64,000 nucleotides of DNA, taken from contig NC_006047.2 of assembly GCF_000006445.2 (NCBI RefSeq), positions 868,001-932,000 on the forward strand. The letters run 5' to 3'. The DNA is from Debaryomyces hansenii CBS767 (taxonomy: Eukaryota > Ascomycota > Pichiomycetes > Serinales > Debaryomycetaceae). Numbering within the stretch: position 1 is the stretch's first letter; each line of letters opens with the position of its first letter. The notes beneath the pieces are model-generated. The model was not told where the DNA came from and did no database searches. It saw nothing but the letters and a program-made list of their open reading frames with translations. Below are positions 1 to 9,618 of the stretch, in pieces. The translations under genes and the position numbers were made by a program.

Positions 1-2022
1 TACAATCATGTACATGTTTAATGGCAGTAATTCGCCTTCTCTAATTTTCTTTACCCTAGACTTATTAGAACTAGACTCTTTAGTAGTGTGAAAGTTGCTG
101 GCTGGTTTATTTTCATTCCCCTTAACAAGCTTTCTAAAAAATTTCCAAATTTTGGACTTTCTTTCTTGGGTGCCAAATACACTATTACCATCGTTGCTAT
201 TTTCGTACATTTCCTGCAACTTATTTAATTTTTTCTCTTGTTCTTTCGCCCTTTGTTTTCGTCTTTCATAAACGATATCAAACGACGTAAAACATATAAA
301 ATAGTAAGATTTAAATAATTCGACTTTTTCTCTTGTCTCGCCCAAAAAGATATCTTCAGTAGTTAATGGATGAATTCCAAACGTCTTTGATAATACTTTC
401 ATTTCTTCTTCTGTTGGATCTAAAACATCAAGCCAAAATGGGTTACAATCAAGATGGACTTCCGACCCGACTATAGTTCCTGGTGCTGGACTAGGCTCCA
501 AGTAATTTCCCTTAAGACTTGTTCCTCCTAATTTATTCATTTCACCGATATTCGCCTCGTTTAGTGCGGTCAATGGAACGGGAGTTCCAGAACTCGTTGG
601 GGTATGATGGCTTCCATGAATGCTAGCACTTGACGAAGATGATGATGTCTTTTGAGAATAAAAGTTAGGCAGGAATAATTCACGCAAGGTGGTTGATTCA
701 TCCTCAAAATTGTCTTCATTTTGCTCGTCGTGTTCATTATTCTCGTCTTTAGCATTTTTTCCCCATTTCCTTGCCAATGATACAGTATCCTCGGCAACTT
801 TATTGCTGATGCTATCTGCTAGTAATCCGCTAATAGTAGGAGAATGTATGGTCTTATTTAAATCTTCTCTAAAATAAGTGAATCTGCATAATTTACCATC
901 GGGCTTTGCATTTTTGAAACTTGTCTGTTGTTTTGGATTTCTCACTGGGTCGTTTGGATTATTTAAAATAGTTGGTATCCGGTCCTTCGATTTTTCCCAG
1001 GGTTGAATCGGTGTTGGTCTTATACGGAACGATTCATTCATCAGACTCATCGATTCAATCTCATTGATTTGTGCATTCTCCAATAATGGAGTGCTTTCCA
1101 CGGTTTCGTCAGGTGAACTTTTCTGTTTATTATTATTATTTTTCTTCTTCTTCTTTTTCTTCTTCTTATCATCGGCTTTGCCGTTAACTGACACTGCAAG
1201 GGGTTGTTGGAAATTAACGTTATGCTGATCTTCCATTTGTTGGTCCATCTTAAAATGATCACCCAGTCCATCTTCATTCTTTTCGTCATCAGCGTATTCA
1301 TCTAATTCTTCACGAACGAATTGTTCCAAGATTTTCAAATCTGGCCACTCATAACTGTCTTCCCTATCACCTCTTCCATCTACGCGATCATAGTAATCAG
1401 GGAAGCACACATCATCCAAAGACGTCGAGTCACTTGAATGGTCAGATGGAGGATTAGATCCACCAAACTCTAACGAGTTGATAGATCCGTCATCACTACG
1501 GCTATCACCTTCCTCGTTAAATGGATCATTCCATCCGTGTGTCATTTGACGTTGTTCCTTTGCATATTGATCCATATCTAAGGCAATTGACCCATACGAT
1601 CTAGTATCAGTTGGCGAATAGCCAGTCCCAGGATTAGTGTCATTCTGAACTAATAAGTTTTGCAAGTTTCTATTTGTTAAAGGTAAACTAGGTTGTTTTT
1701 TAAATGGTGGGTTTTTATTATTGTATTCCGCACTTGTAGTGGTATGTCTTCTAGAAGCAAGGTTTCCTTGGGCAGAAGTAGACTGAATTCCCCTTCTTCT
1801 TGATCTAGCTGGTGAAGAATGAATATGTGCTAAGTTGTCGTACATTCTATGATCTATATACGACCCACCTTTAATGCTATTGTCTTTGTTTTCGCTTCCA
1901 TCATTATTTGCATTCGATGAAGTTGTCGACTCATTATCTTGGTTGTCGTCGTTAAGGGGACTTGACGAATAATTCCCACTTTTCCAGTTCTTATTCTTAT
2001 TTTTATTCTTATTCTTGGGCAT
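1..2022 (-). CDS. MNR2: Mnr2-type CorA magnesium transporter, N-terminal part (partial)
   Basis: CorA-superfamily Mg2+ transporter; Mnr2 in S. cerevisiae releases Mg2+ from the vacuole. The reading frame starts at the ATG at 2022 and runs open for 674 codons to the window edge, so the two C-terminal membrane helices and the GMN motif lie outside. The first ~450 residues are low complexity (Asn/Lys/Ser/Asp-rich, with a Lys run near residue 290). The conserved CorA soluble domain follows, with FWLDVLDPTEEEMKVLSK, FGIHPLTTEDIFLGETREK and VELFKSYYFICFTSFDIV. A basic insert comes next, then REGELLPLNMYMIV at the edge. The TTEDIFLGE motif and the insert after SFDIV resemble Mnr2 more than the plasma-membrane transporter Alr1, as I recall both. 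The family is certain and the Mnr2 assignment likely. Confidence 0.85.
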   Translation of the reverse strand, partial: MPKNKNKNKNKNWKSGNYSSSPLNDDNQDNESTTSSNANNDGSENKDNSIKGGSYIDHRMYDNLAHIHSSPARSRRRGIQSTSAQGNLASRRHTTTSAEYNNKNPPFKKQPSLPLTNRNLQNLLVQNDTNPGTGYSPTDTRSYGSIALDMDQYAKEQRQMTHGWNDPFNEEGDSRSDDGSINSLEFGGSNPPSDHSSDSTSLDDVCFPDYYDRVDGRGDREDSYEWPDLKILEQFVREELDEYADDEKNEDGLGDHFKMDQQMEDQHNVNFQQPLAVSVNGKADDKKKKKKKKKNNNNKQKSSPDETVESTPLLENAQINEIESMSLMNESFRIRPTPIQPWEKSKDRIPTILNNPNDPVRNPKQQTSFKNAKPDGKLCRFTYFREDLNKTIHSPTISGLLADSISNKVAEDTVSLARKWGKNAKDENNEHDEQNEDNFEDESTTLRELFLPNFYSQKTSSSSSSASIHGSHHTPTSSGTPVPLTALNEANIGEMNKLGGTSLKGNYLEPSPAPGTIVGSEVHLDCNPFWLDVLDPTEEEMKVLSKTFGIHPLTTEDIFLGETREKVELFKSYYFICFTSFDIVYERRKQRAKEQEKKLNKLQEMYENSNDGNSVFGTQERKSKIWKFFRKLVKGNENKPASNFHTTKESSSNKSRVKKIREGELLPLNMYMIV

Positions 2023-2494
2023 ATCGTCTAAAATCTATTAGTATAGAAAATAGCACTAGAATGGTTATAGAACTTCGATATAGATGAAGAAAAAAAAATG
2101 CATTAAGTTTGCTGTGAAATGAATTTCAAGATTTTGAGAAATCATCCAAAGCAGATTTTTTGTTATGATAAGGCGTTAACGTTGCATATAGATGTAATGG
2201 AATCTCAAGATTTAATATAAAGCTTTAGATCAAGTATACTCTAAATATCCTAAACTACTTATTGCCTTTTATAATGACTACAAGGTTATCCAAAAAAAAA
2301 ATATCGGTATATAAAGTTTGTAGATAAGGACCTCACATTATATTAAGGTTATAATTGGCATTGAATGGCAATAATACTCAGTATATTGTCATTTCCCAGT
2401 GTTGCTATTAGTAACACTGTCTTATGGTACTATAATTGAGTATATCTACGCTAGTAATGTAGCTTTTACATGACCGTTTCCTCGTGAAGGTTCA
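2023..2494. other. Intergenic region between MNR2 and SUB1
   Basis: AT-rich stretch that should hold the MNR2 promoter (right-hand side of the minus-strand start) and the SUB1 3' end. It has poly-A/T runs near 2089 and 2293. I see no RNA gene or conserved reading frame in it. Confidence 0.6.
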
Positions 2495-2902
2495 TTACTC
2501 GGCATCTTCGTCACTCACGTCCTCTTCTTCCTTCGTGTCAGTCTTTTGATCCTCATTATTGGCCTCAGCTTTAGCATCAGCAGCATCATCGTCATTGTTT
2601 TCCGTCTGTTTCGCCTTTTTTCTGCTTGGCTCAACCCCGTTTAGCACATCCAATGCGTCTTGAACATCGCTCGACGATTGTACTAGCTTCAACCAGACAT
2701 CTTCAGTTAAAGATATTCCCTTTTTTCCGGGTTTCTTCTCATTGGTATCTTTATCAACGTAGAATTCTCTTATATCAACTAAGTTCACATTGTTGAATTT
2801 ACGAACCGTAATTTGCTTCTTTTTATCAAGCTCAATTACTTTATCATTAGAGCTGGATGTGTCTGAGGTGTTCTTGTTGGAAAATGATCTCTTATATGCC
2901 AT
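2495..2902 (-). CDS. SUB1: Sub1/PC4 transcriptional coactivator
   Basis: Single-stranded-DNA-binding coactivator of RNA polymerase II, working in initiation, elongation and 3'-end choice. The 135-aa protein has a Ser-rich N-terminus, then the PC4 fold at about residues 24-76 (KKQITVRKFNNVNLVDIREF, then KPGKKGISLTEDVWLKL). It ends in a long acidic Asp/Glu/Lys/Ala tail. The S. cerevisiae protein is longer because of its C-terminal tail, while the conserved core here is complete. ARA2 lies upstream in the same orientation. SUB1 and ARA2 are also near each other in S. cerevisiae (YMR039C, YMR041C). Confidence 0.95.
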   Translation of the reverse strand: MAYKRSFSNKNTSDTSSSNDKVIELDKKKQITVRKFNNVNLVDIREFYVDKDTNEKKPGKKGISLTEDVWLKLVQSSSDVQDALDVLNGVEPSRKKAKQTENNDDDAADAKAEANNEDQKTDTKEEEDVSDEDAE

Positions 2903-3134
2903 ATTTATGTCTTTTAAAGCGAATTATTTGATATAAATTGTAGAGAAAAGAGTTCCATCTACTCACTTATTTCTTTGTTATACTGACATAATATTGACAC
3001 AAAACTATAGACGTCTTACATTTTGCCTTGAAAAACAACGTAAATATGATATTTCTCTAGCTTAAAGACTACTCATAGTGGTGCCTGACACTGTAGTATG
3101 GTCATATATAGTCTAATAAATAATCCATAAATCC

Positions 3135-4226
3135 CTAATAATTGTTATGTTGTTCAAGGCCACTTTCCCAAGTCTCATTATAGTGTTTTGGGCCAAGACG
3201 CCTCTTTACTTTAGTAAAAAGAATCTGATCCTTATCATTCACATTTCCTATGTTCTCCTTCACAAGCCAATAGTTACTTATGGCCGCTTCCAACTCTTCA
3301 ATACCCGAAACACCCAAAACGATCGAACAATTTTGGTTCCAGGTCAAATCGTGGAAACCTACTTCTTTATTTGAACTTCCGAATAACCACGTCATATACG
3401 CAAATCTTGTAGACAAATCTGCAAGTTCTAAATTATTATGGTTAACTTTCAAATACTCTGCAATTTCTGCAATCTTATCTTTTAATTCCTGCGAAGCCGG
3501 ATGGAAATCGAGAGTCTTTCTGGAGTTCAATAACGACATACTCAAGATTGACCCGTTCATTAACTTCTGTATTCCACACTTATCAAAGAAGTCCTGGTAT
3601 AAATCATATAATATCGTATTCTGAAGACATCCGTTCGAATACGACAAAACAGCATCCAAAGGACCGATTGTACCGGAATAGTTCGTATTACATTGCAAGG
3701 CAACCCGGTATAATAACTTCACTGGATACCCTGAAATACCTATGTTTTTCACCAATCCTTCGTCTTTCATTAAGCGTAATTCTTTCAATGCATCATAAAT
3801 TTCCTCTTCGGTTACAAACTCAACATCATGCATGTACACTAAATCAAGGTATGTAGTATTTAATCTTTCGAGTGACCTTAACACAGATTTCCTTACTCCG
3901 TCTTTCGAATAATCAAATTCCTTCTCGCCGATTCTTCCAGCTTTGGTGCAAATAAAGTATGACTCTCGCTCCCATTTGTCCTCTAATTGCTTCAACGCTT
4001 TACCTAAAAGCTCCTCTGACCTACCATAATATGGAGAAGTATCTAGAGCCAATAACCCGTTCTTAAACGCAAGATCTAGCAAATCGTAAGCTGGAATACC
4101 AGCCGGGTCCGAAGTATAAATATAATTAAATACCGCACCTCCAATAATTAGAGGTGGTAGGTCTTTTATTGAACGAAACTTCTGCGTATGGGTGCCCCTT
4201 ATAGGCTTAACTAGAGTTATAGTCAT
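3135..4226 (-). CDS. ARA2: NAD-dependent D-arabinose 1-dehydrogenase (aldo-keto reductase)
   Basis: Aldo-keto reductase that oxidises D-arabinose to the lactone on the way to D-erythroascorbate, an antioxidant. At 363 aa it has the family signatures LLALDTSPYYGRSEELLGKAL (catalytic Asp and Tyr), FICTKAGRIGEKEFDYS (catalytic Lys) and YLDLVYMHDVEFV (His). The usual cofactor end IVLGVSGIEELEAAI follows at about residue 303. S. cerevisiae Ara2 is 335 aa. A CACGTG motif lies 82 bp upstream of the start. The gene is tandem with SUB1, and HOF1 follows in the same direction upstream. Confidence 0.9.
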   Translation of the reverse strand: MTITLVKPIRGTHTQKFRSIKDLPPLIIGGAVFNYIYTSDPAGIPAYDLLDLAFKNGLLALDTSPYYGRSEELLGKALKQLEDKWERESYFICTKAGRIGEKEFDYSKDGVRKSVLRSLERLNTTYLDLVYMHDVEFVTEEEIYDALKELRLMKDEGLVKNIGISGYPVKLLYRVALQCNTNYSGTIGPLDAVLSYSNGCLQNTILYDLYQDFFDKCGIQKLMNGSILSMSLLNSRKTLDFHPASQELKDKIAEIAEYLKVNHNNLELADLSTRFAYMTWLFGSSNKEVGFHDLTWNQNCSIVLGVSGIEELEAAISNYWLVKENIGNVNDKDQILFTKVKRRLGPKHYNETWESGLEQHNNY

Positions 4227-4307
4227 CCTTGCTGTTCTTTTTTGTTATACGATTGGTTTAATGATTATCATACATGATTGAAAAGATTATAAATTCCATC
4301 ACTTCTT

Positions 4308-4313
4308 CACGTG
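4308..4313. promoter_or_regulatory. CACGTG E-box (Cbf1-type) upstream of ARA2
   Basis: Palindromic CACGTG, 82 bp upstream of the ARA2 ATG. Cbf1 and Pho4 bind this hexamer in yeasts. Assignment rests on motif and position only. Confidence 0.35.
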
Positions 4314-4415
4314 CAGATGTACAATGCGCCATAACGTTCACACAATCATTAGGCTGCAAACAACTAGACATTTAAATATACAATTATAAATACAGTTCAT
4401 AGAGAAAATTATACC

Positions 4416-6614
4416 CTAAAATAGGTCCTGTTCCTCGTGCAAGTAGTTACCTGGAACCAAACCAATCATACCAGCTCTATCTTTACAATTTTGGGCTAGC
4501 TCGCATACAAACCAATTATCCTCTTGCTTATGAATAATATACATGAACCATCCTTTTTTGAAATACAATTCACCATGGTCCTGTGGTTTGTATGTATACA
4601 TAGCTTTTGCCTTTGATAGGTAAGGAGTATTTCCTATTGGAGTCAATATGGGGTTTGAAGATTGCTGAATCATTGCATTGAGGTTCGTATAAGATTTCGT
4701 AGGGGACTTCAGTAAAGATCTTTGGTGTTTCCTGTGTGGAGTCTGGAATTGTTCAGTAGGTTTTTTGATTATACATGTGTCTACCAGATGGTCCATGTGG
4801 TCTCCTATTGGGTAGTCTGAAAGTCTATCGTTGGAAAGTGGGTCAAGCATTGACTTTGGCCTCTGGCGTCTTCCTCGCTTGATAGGTGATCCATCCAACT
4901 CCGCGCTATTTTGGTTCCTTGTAGGTGAAGAGAACATTATGGAGTCATGTCTGGTTGCAACTTCATCACGATCGTCGACGAAGTCGGAGTGCGTCTTTAG
5001 TTTGCCGAAAGGAGTGGAAGGAGCTGTTTTCGCCCTAGGCTCCTCAGGGTTACCTGTTCCCCTGACAGACCTTCTGTATTGATTTATATCACCATCGCCT
5101 CCAGAATTCAAATCCTCCAAAGCTTTAGCAATAAAGTCTATTGAAAAGTCTTTCATTATTGGTACATTTTGAGCTGTTTCATTCGTATCATGCGAGTTGT
5201 TAGGAAATGATGGTAATTCTTTTGATTTCAAATTAATCTGCTCTTGAAATTGACTTAATTGTTTCTCCTTTCGGCGAGGAGATGCCCAGTTTCTTTCATT
5301 GTTGGAAGAACCTGAATAGTTAGAGCCGGTATAGTTCGTAGGGTTCGAATAATTGGATGAGCCATTACTGTTAGAGAATTTATGAGATGTCTCTTTCTCC
5401 CCGACCGAAAACACGTCATTCTTGTCTTGAGTACTATACACCGAGCTTGATCTGTCAAATCCAGCAGGGGGTTTCCTACTAGGTGACCCTAAAAATCCAT
5501 TTGGCGCACTGATGGGTATGTTATTGGTAGGAGGTGGGGGAAGACTAGCCTTTTCTAAAGATTCCTTAACAAGAGGCAATGGGGTTTTAGCGACTGTTTC
5601 GCGGGTGGGTAATGATTGTTGTGTCCCTTGTGAGTATGATGAGTACGATCTAGATAACCTATCACTGTCTGGATTTTCAAATTCAGCTCTTGTGAATTCA
5701 GAGTCTCTTTGTTCATCACCATACCCATCCATAAAATCAACAAATTCAGGAGATTTATATATTTTATCACCTGTCCCATATGTATCTCCAAAATCCTGTA
5801 AGTCTTGTGGTGGAGATACCAAAGCGAACACAGATCTTGCCAAATCAACGGATTGATCGTTATCAACACACAACGTTGCGATATTATTGCAGAATGTGAA
5901 ACAATTAACTTTACAGATCTGAATTCTTTCAACTTCCAATTGATAAAAGTCTTTTAGAGCTATAGACCAATCCCGTACAAATATTTCATTTAAATCTGTG
6001 AAATTTGTCACTGCTATTTGGTAGTGCTTCTTAGTATTAATATTTGAAGATGTTATTTTGTTCAATTTTGCCTCGTTCTTTTCCAACTCTTTACCCCACG
6101 TAGTCTGAACGAGTAGTCTAAATGATTTAATTTGAGAACATTCTTCCTGGTACTTGTTCTTATTCATTTCCAAAGTTTTGAAGAGATCATTTTGTTTATT
6201 AATAATTTTTTGCATATGCAGTTCGATCTTAGAAACTTTTTTATAGTAGATAGCATAGAAATGATTAAGCTTGTCGTAGTTTGTCTGCGATAATGACTTT
6301 ATAAACTTGGAGTTATCTTTTACCATATGTTTATTTTCTAACGATAATTTGTCTAGTGATTTCTTCAACGACCCAGTCTCGTGAGACCCCAAAAGAATCT
6401 TCCCGTTAAGTTTCTCTAATTTCTTATTGTAATCTTTTTCTATTTGAATCCTTTCCCTATAGAAGTCTAACAACTCTTCGAGAGTTGTCAACGCATGCTT
6501 TATCTTTGTTTGGATCACTTTGAATCCGGAGTCTCGGCGGCCCCAAAAGTTATTAACAAATGTAGTGTTCTCACTGCGTATCCGATCAATTCTTGTCATA
6601 TTTTGCCCTGTCAT
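4416..6614 (-). CDS. HOF1: F-BAR/SH3 cytokinesis protein Hof1
   Basis: Bud-neck protein that couples the actomyosin ring to septum formation. The 732-aa protein has an N-terminal FCH/F-BAR domain at about residues 8-270 (NNFWGRRDSGFKVIQTKIKH opens it), predicted as coiled coil. A disordered Ser/Pro/Asn-rich middle follows, including a polyproline stretch SLPPPPTNNIP near residue 360. A C-terminal SH3 domain covers about residues 663-728 (AKAMYTYKPQDHGELYFKKG, GMIGLVPGNYL). S. cerevisiae Hof1 is 669 aa with the same order. A second in-frame Met is at residue 6 and either start is possible. It is divergent from RCH1; the two are YMR032W and YMR034C in S. cerevisiae. Confidence 0.92.
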   Translation of the reverse strand: MTGQNMTRIDRIRSENTTFVNNFWGRRDSGFKVIQTKIKHALTTLEELLDFYRERIQIEKDYNKKLEKLNGKILLGSHETGSLKKSLDKLSLENKHMVKDNSKFIKSLSQTNYDKLNHFYAIYYKKVSKIELHMQKIINKQNDLFKTLEMNKNKYQEECSQIKSFRLLVQTTWGKELEKNEAKLNKITSSNINTKKHYQIAVTNFTDLNEIFVRDWSIALKDFYQLEVERIQICKVNCFTFCNNIATLCVDNDQSVDLARSVFALVSPPQDLQDFGDTYGTGDKIYKSPEFVDFMDGYGDEQRDSEFTRAEFENPDSDRLSRSYSSYSQGTQQSLPTRETVAKTPLPLVKESLEKASLPPPPTNNIPISAPNGFLGSPSRKPPAGFDRSSSVYSTQDKNDVFSVGEKETSHKFSNSNGSSNYSNPTNYTGSNYSGSSNNERNWASPRRKEKQLSQFQEQINLKSKELPSFPNNSHDTNETAQNVPIMKDFSIDFIAKALEDLNSGGDGDINQYRRSVRGTGNPEEPRAKTAPSTPFGKLKTHSDFVDDRDEVATRHDSIMFSSPTRNQNSAELDGSPIKRGRRQRPKSMLDPLSNDRLSDYPIGDHMDHLVDTCIIKKPTEQFQTPHRKHQRSLLKSPTKSYTNLNAMIQQSSNPILTPIGNTPYLSKAKAMYTYKPQDHGELYFKKGWFMYIIHKQEDNWFVCELAQNCKDRAGMIGLVPGNYLHEEQDLF

Positions 6615-7537
6615 AGTATTCGAAACTTAGAAAGAAGATACTTATATTCTGTGCTCCTTTTGATATCAAATCTTCCATATACACTGTTTATTCCAATTAT
6701 TTCTAATTGAGAATGTTGATTTTTCTCCCTAATTGGGAAGCTAATGTACAGCAGCAGACAAAATTTATGTGCAAGACTATTTTACAGCGTACCTAGGTAT
6801 TCTTTTCGATTTACATACATGCTTCATCATAATCTTATATAATGTTAATCACACTTAGATAAAACTAATATCATAGCACCTTGACCATTTTGGCTTGTTA
6901 TATATCACCGTTTCCATGCATGGAAGAATTTTAAGGTTTTGTTATCGGTAGCATATTTATCTTACATATCTATATTCGATCACCATTTTCTAATTTAAAT
7001 ACGTAGTATCAAGTGTATATTCTTCAAACAGCTGGATTATTTAGGAGTTAAGTTGATGTCGAGTTTCATATATTTGAAGTGGCGTTTGAACGTGAATCGC
7101 AATCGATTTCCTGCGATGTGATTCATGTTTCATGGTACATCTATCATATATTCTGAGTCATCATTTGTCACTAAGTACTACTTTTAGAACCTTAGTCCGT
7201 TAATAGCATTTATTTCTTATCTTTTGTGATTGGGTTCTGAATAAGCTATTGGTTATAGTCTCGGGACTCGGTCCGACTGTGGATATTCCGCACACTATTA
7301 GCCTCGGCTACACCCGATCTGAGCATTGAAAAAAATTGAAATATATATATATATATATATACATATATGCACATATATACGAAGTTAGAAGATTCTATCG
7401 TCTGTATAAGATCCAAACAAAATATAGACTATATATAACTGGCTTATATTTATTAAAATTCTTCACTTTTAAAAGCATTTTTTTATATTGCATGCATATT
7501 TAATACCGAAATAGAAGAAATACAAATATAAATCGAT
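6615..7537. promoter_or_regulatory. Divergent HOF1/RCH1 promoter region
   Basis: A 923-bp region between divergent starts. It carries a TA-dinucleotide run at 7341-7362 and, just before it (7256-7316), an isolated GC-richer patch with several CGG/CCG triplets (tcgggactcggtccgac), as bound by zinc-cluster proteins. No reading frame or RNA gene was recognised. No specific factor can be assigned. Confidence 0.45.
7341..7362. repeat. (AT)n microsatellite
   Basis: About eleven AT units, followed by degenerate acatatatgcacatatatac to 7380, in the RCH1 upstream region. Confidence 0.9.
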
Positions 7538-8884
7538 ATGGTTACCATATCAGAGATTAAGGAAACAAAAGCGTATAAAGTATTGAGTTCCGTGGTATCA
7601 TTTCTTATTTCACAATGGTTCTTCTTGTTTTTAGGAGCATTTGTTGCGATAGCACATTCATACCCCGAGTTTGCTAAACAAGGAGGGACAATCAGAGCAG
7701 AATATTCGATTCAATATGGTGCAGTAGCGGTGATTTTCTTGATTAGTGGATTGTCAATGTCGACGGCGCTGCTTCGGGTCAATTTATTGAATTGGAGGGC
7801 CCATTTTACTGTTTTGTCGACATCATTTTTAATTACAAGTTCAATTATATATGGAATAGCGTGCGGGATAAAAGCTGCAAACGACCCGTCTATGGACGAG
7901 TGGTTGTTAGCAGGGATGATTGTGACACATGCATGTCCAACTACTGTTTCATCGAATGTGGTTATGACCAAACAGGCTCATGGAAACGATGTGTTAACAT
8001 TATTGGAAGTATCGGTGGGAAATATCTTAGGGGCGTTTGTAACTCCAGCATTGGTCCAGATGTACTTGGTGGGTACTTGGGAGTTTGCCAATCCAACCCA
8101 TCAATCTTCTGGGGACACCACAATTCAAGATTTATACAGAGAAGCTATGAAACAATTAGGGTTATCCTTGTTTGTGCCGTTATTTGTGGGCCAAGTAATC
8201 CAAAATGTCTTCCCAAAACAAACTAAATGGACTTTAACGACGTTCAAGTTAGCTAAAGTTGGATCTTTTATGTTGTTGTTAATTATGTTTCAGTCATTCT
8301 CAACTGCATTTGCTCAGGATGCGTTTACTTCCGTCAGTCATGAATCGATTATTTTTCTTGTATTTTTCAACATTGGAATTTATCTTTTCTTCACAGTCAT
8401 GACGTATTTCTATTCGAGACCATTATTTATTTTGAGATATTTCAACGAAGAACCTAACGAATCGCATTCTAAAGCCTACAAATATGGTTACAAGTTACTT
8501 AGACCTTTCTACTATAATAGACGGGACACAGTGGCCATAATGTTATGTGGACCTGCAAAAACTGCTGCCCTAGGAGTGTCTATTATCTCTTCACAATATG
8601 GTTCAAAAAATGAAAACTTAGGTAAATTGTTGGTTCCTTTGGTGTTATACCAGGCTGAACAGGTCATTACTGCCCAGGTTTTAGTCAATTTCATGAGGAA
8701 GTGGATTTATGCGGAAGATAAAAAACCCGATGATATAGAAAGTGACGAGCATGGAGATAAAAATTCTCCTATTGAGAGCGAACAGTCCAACTCAGTGGGC
8801 GATAATAATGACTCAGAAAGTCAAGTTAGCAGACATAACTCTAGCATTACGAATTTAGGCGATACCAATAAGCTTTCTCCATAG
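7538..8884 (+). CDS. RCH1: Rch1-type SBF-like membrane protein (plasma-membrane Ca2+ homeostasis regulator)
   Basis: Member of the SLC10/bile-acid-symporter-like family (SBF-like), whose yeast member Rch1 sits in the plasma membrane and limits cytosolic Ca2+ entry. The 448-aa protein has about ten hydrophobic segments. It opens with FLISQWFFLFLGAFVAIAH and carries the family motifs GGTIRAEYSIQYGAVAVIFL, VTHACPTTVSSNVVMTKQA (about residues 129-147) and MLCGPAKTAALGVSII (about 337). The last ~60 residues are a hydrophilic, acidic, Ser/Asn-rich cytosolic tail. A CTG codon in STA(CTG)LRVN is a candidate Ser. It is divergent from HOF1. Confidence 0.9.
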   Translation: MVTISEIKETKAYKVLSSVVSFLISQWFFLFLGAFVAIAHSYPEFAKQGGTIRAEYSIQYGAVAVIFLISGLSMSTALLRVNLLNWRAHFTVLSTSFLITSSIIYGIACGIKAANDPSMDEWLLAGMIVTHACPTTVSSNVVMTKQAHGNDVLTLLEVSVGNILGAFVTPALVQMYLVGTWEFANPTHQSSGDTTIQDLYREAMKQLGLSLFVPLFVGQVIQNVFPKQTKWTLTTFKLAKVGSFMLLLIMFQSFSTAFAQDAFTSVSHESIIFLVFFNIGIYLFFTVMTYFYSRPLFILRYFNEEPNESHSKAYKYGYKLLRPFYYNRRDTVAIMLCGPAKTAALGVSIISSQYGSKNENLGKLLVPLVLYQAEQVITAQVLVNFMRKWIYAEDKKPDDIESDEHGDKNSPIESEQSNSVGDNNDSESQVSRHNSSITNLGDTNKLSP

Positions 8885-9258
8885 ATTGTTTGATATTTAT
8901 ATATATAAAAATGTATTAAGTACCCTTTAGTTTACTTCACCTTTCTGATCGCACCTATTTTATAAATAAAATTTTATATTATCAATTATATATTGGGTGA
9001 GTTAAAACAACTTAAGACAACTATAGATTGGTATAAGAACAAAAGCTCGAGTCTTTGAGCTCGAACATTGAAATTGAAATGAATTAGCTATTTAATTTTA
9101 GAAATTTTTCATATATTAGCTATAAGTTTGGTGAAACCCTTATTATTTTTTCATTTGCAAGAATAGTGTAGAAGTGATCCAATAGAAATGATATCACACA
9201 AAGTAAAGCTCATCATAGTTGAGCACGAAATTGGATTAAATCATGTTCTTGGATCAAT
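8885..9258. other. Intergenic region downstream of RCH1
   Basis: AT-rich. Contains the RCH1 3' end and an inverted repeat, agctcgagtctttgagctcga (9045-9064), able to form a short hairpin. No gene seen. Confidence 0.5.
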
Positions 9259-9618
9259 TCAAATAAGAGCCATCAATGCTAATGGCACCAATGCAATTGA
9301 GAATGATGAAATCTTATTCATTGGGACAGTGCCTTCGTAAGCGCTTATAGTAGCTGTGGAAGAAGCAGAAGCAGAATATCCTGAGCCTGGGCCTTTGTCT
9401 GATCCTGAGCCTGATCCTGAGCCTGATCCTGAGCCTGATCCTGATCCATTGTCGGATCCATCACCAGAATCATCACCAGAATCCGATCCTGTTGGGGTAG
9501 ATGTTTCTGTATTTGATTGATCTCCTGACCCATTATCAGTATTAGAGGTATTGTTTTCTGAACCTGTTGGGGTATATGATGGAGTGGCAGTGTAAGTTTG
9601 GTCTTGTCTACTTGTCAT
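9259..9618 (-). pseudogene. 5'-truncated GPI-anchored cell-wall protein relic
   Basis: A 119-codon frame rich in Ser, Gly, Thr and Asp, with an alternating Ser-Gly tract encoded by a 12-bp tandem repeat. It ends in a typical GPI-attachment tail: SAYEGTVPMNKISS, then a hydrophobic stretch FSIALVPLALMALI at the very C-terminus. There is no signal peptide after the ATG. The same Ser/Thr-rich frame continues upstream for 10 codons (TAASEASNSL) to a TAA at 9649-9651, beyond which the frame no longer looks like a cell-wall protein. I infer the C-terminal remnant of a mannoprotein gene that lost its secretory N-terminus. Alternatively, a spliced 5' exon could lie further upstream; I saw none. Confidence 0.5.
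9401..9447. repeat. 12-bp tandem repeat encoding Ser-Gly
   Basis: Three perfect copies of gatcctgagcct, then a partial degenerate copy. On the minus strand it encodes alternating Gly and Ser in the GPI-protein relic. Confidence 0.9.

Noticed and set aside
4831..5856. Plus-strand frames across HOF1 (83 and 114 codons)
   Set aside because: Antisense shadows of the Ser/Pro-rich HOF1 middle region.
7256..7316. tRNA-like GC-rich patch between HOF1 and RCH1
   Set aside because: No acceptor stem, no B box (GTTCGANNC), cannot fold as a cloverleaf.
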